DNA from: JAJDUF01 sp965238265
GTDB lineage: Bacteria; Chloroflexota; UBA11872; UBA12225; JAJDUF01
Assembly: GCA_965238265.1 (NCBI GenBank)
Contig: OZ250185.1
Coordinates: 496,001-560,000, forward strand
Direction: 5' to 3'
Length of the DNA stretch: 64,000 nucleotides
Of this stretch, positions 58,522 to 64,000 are shown piece by piece. The notes beneath the pieces are model-generated. The model ran no database searches, had not been told where the DNA came from, and saw only the letters and a list, made by a program, of their open reading frames with translations. Positions within the stretch are counted from its first letter, which is position 1. Each line of letters opens with the position of its first letter. A program made the translations under genes and the position numbers.

Positions 58522-60024
58522 CTACGCCGCGCCGCCGCGCTGACTCCACCGACCACCTGGCTTTTGGGGCACCTCGCGGGCAGGCCAGGGCACCTCCGAC
58601 CAGGAATCGCCCGTCCGCTCCAGCCACGCAGCCAGGGCCGCCTGCATCTGTCCCCGCGCGTCCGCCGCTGCCGGGCGCTCGATGAGGTTGTGCCGCTCCA
58701 GCGGGTCCGCGCGCAGATCATAGAACTCGTCATCGCCGCCGATGGTCTCCACATATTTCCAGCTCTCCGCGCGCCAGCCCCGCAACGGCGTTGGCCGCTC
58801 GCCCCAATTGCAGGAGTGGTATTCCAGGGCGATGCCGTCGTGTACCGGCTCGTTGCCTCCGGTAGCGAGCGAGCCGATGTCCGCACCCTGCAGCTCGCCT
58901 GGTATTGGAGCGCCGCACCACCGCAGGATGGTCGGTACCAGGTCCACGTGCGTCACCAGCCGGTCGGTGCGGTGCGCTGCCGGTAATCCCTTTGGCGGAC
59001 GGATCAACAGCGGTATGTTGACCAGCTCCTCATACAGCACCGCTCCCTTGAACAGCAGACCGTGGCTGCCTAGCATCTCCCCATGATCGGAGGTGAAGAT
59101 AAAGAGCGTCTCGTCGAGCTGATCCGAATCGATGAGTGCCGCCAAGATGACCCCGACGAGGTGGTCCACGTAGCTCACTGCCCCGTAATAGCCGGCCCAC
59201 ATTGCCCGCAAGTCATCATCGCCCGAGGGGCCAGCCGGGGCCGGCTTCAACTGCCAGTCGGCGCGGTTCCGCAACAGGCGCGGCCCCACATTGTCGTGGC
59301 GGGTCTCCGGGAGCGGCATGTCGGCCGGTTCGTACATCCGGTCAAAGGGGCGCGGGCTGACAAACGCCGGATGCGGCTCGTGGCAAGAGTACACTAGGCA
59401 AAACGGCCGCTCGTCTGCCGCCATCCCCTGGATAAAGCGCGCCGCTGCGCGGGCATCGAGCAGCGATGGATGGAAGGCCAGCGGCAATAACGATGAGCCC
59501 ACCCTGGTGCGAGGGCAGTAGCGAGCCGGGTCGGCGTCATAGCCTCCCTTCTTTCCGCCCAGTGTGACGCCGACCCGTGCAGCGAAGCGGAGGATATCGT
59601 TTTGCTCGGGGCCGTCTACATCATAGTCGCTGGCGCGAGTGACGAAATCGCGAAAGCCCCGCCGATCACCGCCGGTCCCGAGATGCCACTTGCCGGTATA
59701 GGCGCAGGCGTAGCCCAACGGTTGCAGGTAATCGGCCAAAAGGCGCACATCGGGTGATAGGTGCAGCTCGTTCGAGATGGGACGTTCCTGGTGGTTGGAA
59801 ATCATGCCCGTCGTGTGTGGATACAGGCCGGACAGGAGCGCAGCCCGCGCCGGCGAGCAAATCGGCGTCACACAGTAGGCATTGCGGAAAAGCGTGCCTT
59901 GCGCGGCCAGCCATTCCAGGTGCGGGGTGGAAACATCGGCGGCCCGCACACCGGGCATCGTGTCGGCGCGTTGCTCATCGCTGATAATCAGCACGACGTT
60001 GGGCGAACGCTGGCGTTGTGGCAT
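58522..60024 (-). CDS. Sulfatase (formylglycine-dependent, type I)
   Basis: A 500-aa protein from ATG 60024, chosen because GAGGAGG lies 9 bases upstream. The CSPAR motif (Cys56 to Arg60), NVVLIISDEQRADTMPG (metal-binding Asp), YTGKWHLGTGG and LFIFTSDHGEMLGSHG are present. It is clearly a paralogue of the sulfatase at 53395-54873, including the insert DYDVDGPEQNDILRF. The pair probably desulfates different positions of one sulfated glycan. No signal peptide is visible. Confidence 0.93.
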   Translation of the reverse strand: MPQRQRSPNVVLIISDEQRADTMPGVRAADVSTPHLEWLAAQGTLFRNAYCVTPICSPARAALLSGLYPHTTGMISNHQERPISNELHLSPDVRLLADYLQPLGYACAYTGKWHLGTGGDRRGFRDFVTRASDYDVDGPEQNDILRFAARVGVTLGGKKGGYDADPARYCPRTRVGSSLLPLAFHPSLLDARAAARFIQGMAADERPFCLVYSCHEPHPAFVSPRPFDRMYEPADMPLPETRHDNVGPRLLRNRADWQLKPAPAGPSGDDDLRAMWAGYYGAVSYVDHLVGVILAALIDSDQLDETLFIFTSDHGEMLGSHGLLFKGAVLYEELVNIPLLIRPPKGLPAAHRTDRLVTHVDLVPTILRWCGAPIPGELQGADIGSLATGGNEPVHDGIALEYHSCNWGERPTPLRGWRAESWKYVETIGGDDEFYDLRADPLERHNLIERPAAADARGQMQAALAAWLERTGDSWSEVPWPAREVPQKPGGRWSQRGGAA

Positions 60025-60075
60025 CGTTGCTGTCCTCCTCATCCGGCCGAGCCTCACCACCCGGCCCGCCCTATC

Positions 60076-60139
60076 CGTCATTCCCGCGCACGCGGGAATC
60101 CACGTCCCCCTGCCAAGCGGGGGGGGCCATAGGGGGGCC
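60076..60139. repeat. Compound repeat (family A palindrome plus CCATAGGGGGG element)
   Basis: TTCCCGCGCACGCGGGAA followed by CGTCCCCCTGCC...GGGGGGGCCATAGGGGGG, as at 22974 and 36734. It fills most of the gap between the sulfatase and the next gene. Confidence 0.85.
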
Positions 60140-60154
60140 GGAGGCGAGCGGGAT

Positions 60155-60610
60155 TCAGGCCGAGCCTACCGGCTCGCCGTCTACCAGAGTGTACTCAGCT
60201 TGGCCACCGTAGCACGCCTTGAGCGCCTCCCAACGCCTGAAGGCGGCCTCGCGTGGCTGCTTCGTGACACGATCATAGAGATTCACGAAATAGGCATCCA
60301 ACAGACGCTCGCCTTGGGCGCCACGCAGCGCGACGGACAGGCTTTCCTCGCCGGGGCCGTGGCTGCTCGGCTCGCGGACGAGCCGGACCGTCGTGATCGC
60401 CCCGGTCCGGGCGTGGATGTGCCAGCTCGGCGTTTCGACCGTCCACCAATCGCCCTCGAACTGCGGGGTACTCCGCCCCATCAGCTCGGCGAAGGAAACG
60501 CCCTCACCGGCCACGACGGTATAGACGATGTCCTCCTGCGCGAAGAGGTCGGCGATGAGCCGTTCCACCCAGCGCCTCGGAGCCGGGCCCACTTGTGCCG
60601 TGGCCGCCAT
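60155..60610 (-). CDS. Conserved hypothetical protein, 151 aa
   Basis: A 151-aa protein with no recognised family. Visible features are an N-terminal amphipathic helix (RWVERLIADLFAQED), a beta-rich middle (WWTVETPSWHIHARTGAITT with paired His) and SVALRGAQGERLLDAYFVNLYD. No signal peptide or membrane helix. It is upstream of the sulfatase on the same strand but separated by a repeat and about 130 bases, so co-transcription is uncertain. Confidence 0.6.
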   Translation of the reverse strand: MAATAQVGPAPRRWVERLIADLFAQEDIVYTVVAGEGVSFAELMGRSTPQFEGDWWTVETPSWHIHARTGAITTVRLVREPSSHGPGEESLSVALRGAQGERLLDAYFVNLYDRVTKQPREAAFRRWEALKACYGGQAEYTLVDGEPVGSA

Positions 60611-61017
60611 CGCATCGCTCCTTCCGATCAGCGCCGAGACGGTTGAGCGCCGGCCAGCCGTTCCGCACTTATCATACCGCCGATTGGGTCATCAGATCGG
60701 CGGGTGTCTCGCCCACCCCATCCGTCATTCCCGCGAAAGCGGGAATCCACGTCCTCTGGCCGGAGCCGGGGGGCCGGAGGCTGACAAGAGTAGTTTTTTG
60801 TAGGGGCGCGATCAATCGCGCCCTGGGCGCTCGTCATTGCGGCCCCTCCCATCGTCATTGCGGCGCAAGCCGCAATCCAGACCACCTGACAGCCTACTTT
60901 CATGCCAATGACCGGTGAGGTCGCTGCGACCGCAGGCACATCGCCAAACGCCGGCCGGAGGGGATACACTGACGGCAGGTGCTCTAACTCCCTACGGTAC
61001 GACAAGGAGCGAGGCCA
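60611..61017. other. Intergenic region with three palindromic repeats
   Basis: About 400 bases without a convincing gene between two divergent genes. It contains a family A copy (60723-60750), a perfect 9-bp hairpin GGGCGCGAT/ATCGCGCCC (60804-60823) next to a T6 run, and a family B copy (60853-60880). The AAGGAG site of the next gene is at 61003-61008. Confidence 0.65.
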
Positions 61018-61680
61018 ATGCTGCGATTTGCCGAAGAGATCATGCTTCTCTTGCTCGACGACGCAAGTGGAGATTTCGCGCCCATTTCCGAGTTGTCGCT
61101 GCAGTGTGCTCTCGCGGGTGCCGTGCTGATGGACTTGGCCTTGGAGAACCGGATTGACACCGACACGGAACGGCTCATTCTGCTCGACAAAACCCCGACC
61201 GGGGACGATCTGCTCGATCCGACGCTCGCCAATATCGCGGAGTCAACCGCGGAGGGCGAGTCCCGCCACGACGCCCGCTACTGGGTCAAGTTTACGGCAC
61301 AGTATGCCTACGAGATTCGTGCGCGAGCGCTCGACCGTCTCGTCGAGAGCGGCATTCTCCAGCACCGGGATGATCGCTTTCTGTGGGTGTTCCGCGCGCG
61401 GCGCTACCCGATCATTGACGGGAAGGCCGAGCGGGAAGTGAAGCTGCGGATCATGGGGATGCTGTTCAGCGACGAAATCCCCGACCCGCGCGATATTGTC
61501 ATCATCTGCCTCGCGGATGTCTGCGGCCTCTTCAGAGAGCTACTGTCCAAGCGTGAACTGGAACGCGCCGCCGCGCGTATTGACCAGGTGCGTAAGCTGG
61601 ACTTGATCGGGCAGGCGGTCTCACAGGCGGTCTGGGACATCGAGGCCTCCTTGGCCGTTGCGATGCCCCCGATGATGTAG
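61018..61680 (+). CDS. GPP34 (GOLPH3/Vps74) family protein
   Basis: This 220-aa protein matches the GPP34 pattern: LRFAEEIMLLLLDDASGDFA at the start, CALAGAVLMDLALENRIDTD, RALDRLVESGILQHRDDRFL and PDPRDIVIICLADVCGLF. In eukaryotes these proteins bind PI4P at the Golgi and retain glycosyltransferases; bacterial members are common in Actinobacteria and some Chloroflexota, with unknown role. Length is normal. Single gene with an AAGGAG ribosome site. Confidence 0.85.
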   Translation: MLRFAEEIMLLLLDDASGDFAPISELSLQCALAGAVLMDLALENRIDTDTERLILLDKTPTGDDLLDPTLANIAESTAEGESRHDARYWVKFTAQYAYEIRARALDRLVESGILQHRDDRFLWVFRARRYPIIDGKAEREVKLRIMGMLFSDEIPDPRDIVIICLADVCGLFRELLSKRELERAAARIDQVRKLDLIGQAVSQAVWDIEASLAVAMPPMM

Positions 61681-61692
61681 TGCCCCCGCGCC

Positions 61693-63684
61693 TCAGCCGC
61701 TTGCCATTGCCGCCCGCCGCACGCGCACGTCCACCGCCGCCAGCCCCTCCACCTCGGCCCTGATCGCCACCCCGTCGGCCAGCCGCTCGGCCGGTAGCTC
61801 CACTGCCGGACCGAGCGGCCCAAGGCCGATCACGTCGCCGGGCAGCAGGGTGAGCGCCCGACTGAGGTGCTGCACCACCGCCGCCGCCGTGTGCCGATAC
61901 GCAGCCGTCGTCGCCGCGTACTCCCGGTCGCCGACGCGCAACACCACCGACCGCCCGGCCTCCCCGGCCGGCGCCCCAAGATCGCCCACCGCCGTTGCCG
62001 GCGCCAGCGCGTGGTGCCCGGCGCCGCAATAGCCGAAGAACGTCGCAAAACGCCGCTCGTAGTCCGTCGTGGGGAGCACCAACCGCTCCAGGGTGCCCGC
62101 GTCGTGGAGGGACAGCAAGGTCGCATAGCCGGCAACCCGCTGCGCCGCCGACTCTGCCGTTTCCGCATACGCCGGCGCCGGGCCGACGACGATGGCCAGG
62201 TGACAGGTGACATGGATCGTGCCGGCCTCCGGCAGCACGTCTATACTGTCCGGCTCGCCATCGTCGCGCGCCGCGGCCGGCAGCAGCCGCAAACCCGTGA
62301 TCGGATACGCCACCGCCGCCGGCACTGCCGGGGAGTCCGTCTGCTCGATCTCCCGCTGCTCGGCCTCGCGCTGGTTGCCGAACAGCATCCAAAATCCCTG
62401 CGGCGGCGGCACGCCGGGCAGCGCAGTAGGGCTGGCGTCGTCAGCATCCCAGCGGTCCAGCGGCGTCGTACCGTCAACGGTCCCCACGAAGAGGTAGGGA
62501 CTGCCGCCCTCGCGCGCGGCCTGCTCGTCGGAGTCCGGGTAGATGAGCGGCGTCCGCAGCACGCCAATCCGCTCTGCTTCCACCTCCAGTACGGAGCGAC
62601 CCGACGCCGGGTTTACCGGCTCATCGCTGATACCGTCCCAGCCAGCGGCGCCCAGGGTGACGATGGTGCCCGGCAGCAGCGGGAATCGGTGCGAGAGCCG
62701 CTCCACCGCTTCCTCCACCCCGACGATGTAGGCACCCGAATGGGATCGGTTACGCAGCAGCCCATCCTGACGAGTCAGGAGCATGAGATCGTGCGGATCA
62801 CCGACTTCCTCGGGTGTGGCAATCCAAGGACCCACCGGCCCACAGCCGTCCGTCGCCTTATCGCCGATCTGGAGCGTGCTGGAGATGCGCGTGGGCGCGT
62901 CCGTCGCCAGCAGCGAATACACATTGCTATAGCAATCGTTCGTGCAGACGTACCCGGCGACGTGCCGATAGGCGTGCTCGGCCGCGACGTTCCGCGCCTC
63001 CTGGCCGATCACAAAGCCCAGCTCGTTGCCAAAACTGAGCTGGGCGCCGGCCGGGAGATAGAGCGGCTCATCGTGGCCCAGCAGCGCGTTGACCGTCCGT
63101 ATCCGCATGGCCGGAATCCGCGTCATGATGTGCCGGTTGGGATCGATGCCCACTTGCCGGCGCCAAACCACTGCGGCGTTGCCGTGCAAGATGTAGCACA
63201 GCGGCGCGTCGGGAACGGGGGTCCGCAACCGGGCGGCGTGGGCCGGCACGAGCGCCGGCGCCGCCAGGATGCCATCCCCGCGCTGCGCCAGCAGCCGCAC
63301 CGCCTCCACGAGATCACCCAGCGCCGCCAACGCGGCCGGCCCACCCGCCAGCAGCCGACGCACCGGCAGCGGCTCTTTCTCCCGGCCGAGCGCTGGCGTC
63401 TCCGGGAACGTGAGACCGGCGGGCCAGCGCAGGCGCGACTGACTCGTGATGAGCAGGTCCCGCGCCCGCCCCACGTCGAGATAGTAACGTTCGTGGCCCG
63501 CTGGCGGCGGGTTAGGATCACTGCCACCCTCAAACCCCGGCCGGCCCGCGCTCCCGTCCCAGCCCACCGGCAGGTCCAGCACCACCGCCGCCCGGTCCTG
63601 CCGTTCGCGGACAATCGTCGTCAGTTTCAAGGTCCGGTCCTTTCCGCAGAGATACCCGGCCGGTTGATAGGGCCGGAAGCGCAC
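61693..63684 (-). CDS. Fumarylacetoacetate hydrolase (FAH) family protein with duplicated domain
   Basis: A 663-aa protein from GTG 63684 (VRFRPYQPAGYLCG); the frame is open upstream, but that part overlaps another gene. The first FAH domain shows GNELGFVIGQEARNV, HVAGYVCTNDCYSNVY and TDGCGPVGPWIATPEEV with the acidic metal ligands. A second, degenerate domain follows (HLAIVVGPAPAY, RVAGYATLLSLHDAG, LLPGDVIGLGPLG). The usual family length is 250-420 aa, so this is an internal duplication. It probably cleaves a C-C bond in 3-oxo or 2-oxo acids, in line with the catabolic genes in this window. Confidence 0.8.
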   Translation of the reverse strand: MRFRPYQPAGYLCGKDRTLKLTTIVRERQDRAAVVLDLPVGWDGSAGRPGFEGGSDPNPPPAGHERYYLDVGRARDLLITSQSRLRWPAGLTFPETPALGREKEPLPVRRLLAGGPAALAALGDLVEAVRLLAQRGDGILAAPALVPAHAARLRTPVPDAPLCYILHGNAAVVWRRQVGIDPNRHIMTRIPAMRIRTVNALLGHDEPLYLPAGAQLSFGNELGFVIGQEARNVAAEHAYRHVAGYVCTNDCYSNVYSLLATDAPTRISSTLQIGDKATDGCGPVGPWIATPEEVGDPHDLMLLTRQDGLLRNRSHSGAYIVGVEEAVERLSHRFPLLPGTIVTLGAAGWDGISDEPVNPASGRSVLEVEAERIGVLRTPLIYPDSDEQAAREGGSPYLFVGTVDGTTPLDRWDADDASPTALPGVPPPQGFWMLFGNQREAEQREIEQTDSPAVPAAVAYPITGLRLLPAAARDDGEPDSIDVLPEAGTIHVTCHLAIVVGPAPAYAETAESAAQRVAGYATLLSLHDAGTLERLVLPTTDYERRFATFFGYCGAGHHALAPATAVGDLGAPAGEAGRSVVLRVGDREYAATTAAYRHTAAAVVQHLSRALTLLPGDVIGLGPLGPAVELPAERLADGVAIRAEVEGLAAVDVRVRRAAMASG

Positions 63685-63725
63685 GATAGCGCCGGGTGTG
63701 GTGCGCTTCCGGCACGTCAGTACCC

Positions 63726-64000
63726 CTACGCCACATCCGTCCAGCGGAAGGCATAGAGGCTGGCGTCGCGCAAATGGAAACACAGGCGCACCGGCCGCGC
63801 TCGCCAGCGGTCGTCCCCCTGCCGGTCGCCCCACCACACCGCGTGCCGCAGCGAATCGCCCTTTAGCTGCGTGCAGTCGGCAGCGGCAAACCCCGGCAGG
63901 TCCCGCCCCTGCTCGTCCTGCACCGCCACCGTCAGCGCCCCACCGGGGGCCACCGTCGCGTTCACCTCCAGCCGGCTCCCGCCCGGCTGCATCAGTCGCG
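63726..64000 (-). CDS. Hypothetical protein, C-terminal part only (runs off the right edge)
   Basis: The frame is open to base 64000, so the gene starts outside the window. The visible end reads DCTQLKGDSLRHAVWWGDR and RPVRLCFHLRDASLYAFRW, an ending I recognise from beta-sandwich C-terminal domains of uncharacterised, often glycoside-hydrolase-like, proteins. It ends 41 bases before the proposed FAH start on the same strand. Confidence 0.6.
   Translation of the reverse strand, partial: RLMQPGGSRLEVNATVAPGGALTVAVQDEQGRDLPGFAAADCTQLKGDSLRHAVWWGDRQGDDRWRARPVRLCFHLRDASLYAFRWTDVA

Noticed and set aside
60804..60823. Rho-independent terminator at the GGGCGCGAT hairpin
   Set aside because: The T-run is on the wrong side for either flanking gene, and the two flanking genes diverge, so no transcript is expected to end here.
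1..64000. rRNA, tRNA genes, insertion sequences, integrase or prophage genes
   Set aside because: None recognised on either strand; transfer is suggested only by base composition and gene content.

Overview
The window is GC-rich, gene-dense bacterial DNA. The gene mix suggests a marine, probably sponge-associated, Chloroflexota genome (Caldilineaceae- or SAR202-like). That mix is phytanoyl-CoA-type dioxygenases, Gfo/Idh/MocA oxidoreductases, formylglycine-type sulfatases, enolase-superfamily and RraA-like enzymes, a leucine-rich-repeat lipid-side protein, tandem TatA genes, a GPP34 protein, and many short palindromic intergenic repeats. The taxonomic call is inference; no rRNA or tRNA gene is present to anchor it.

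Layout. 0-4 kb: a leucine-rich-repeat protein, a Gfo/Idh/MocA oxidoreductase, a broken toxin-antitoxin pair and an enolase-superfamily enzyme. 4-26 kb: a defence-rich region interleaved with catabolic genes. It holds a two-gene SIR2 plus 863-aa helical-protein locus with visibly lower GC than its flanks, a TrlF (PHP-AAA) plus AlbA_2 operon, an AAA ATPase plus DUF4276 pair followed by another ATPase, and a type III-like methyltransferase/helicase-nuclease pair. Between these sit two PhyH dioxygenases, an RraA-like aldolase, an Ldh-family dehydrogenase and a DUF3179 lipoprotein that appears to be a selenoprotein: an in-frame TGA replaces the first Cys of a CxxC motif and is followed by a SECIS-like hairpin. 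26-30 kb: housekeeping and surface genes (two tatA, ndk, Roadblock/LC7, TPR). 30-38 kb: an exopolysaccharide operon (two glycosyltransferases, a polyprenyl-phosphate sugar transferase, two Wzz-like proteins, a BY-kinase, rfbB). 38-45 kb: two diverged copies of one cassette, each ordered hsdS tail, DUF4365 nuclease-like gene, unknown ~380-aa gene, hsdR head, with a three-gene ABC-2 transporter between them. 45-64 kb: accessory metabolism (VOC, three GNATs, MFS, nagA, HAD, Gfo/Idh, two sulfatases, DUF418, GPP34, a fumarylacetoacetase-family protein) plus small toxin-antitoxin-like and unknown genes.

The strongest candidates for something undescribed are (1) the duplicated DUF4365 + ~380-aa cassette, preserved although the flanking type I restriction genes are reduced to stubs; (2) the split SIR2/helical-repeat locus; and (3) the selenocysteine-containing DUF3179 lipoprotein. 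Three genes carry +1 frameshifts in homopolymer runs (C7, G7 and T6). They could be sequencing errors, decay or phase-variation sites, and raw reads would decide. Short palindromic repeats have entered coding sequence in at least three places: the start of the LRR gene, the inside of the methyltransferase and the end of the DUF418 gene.
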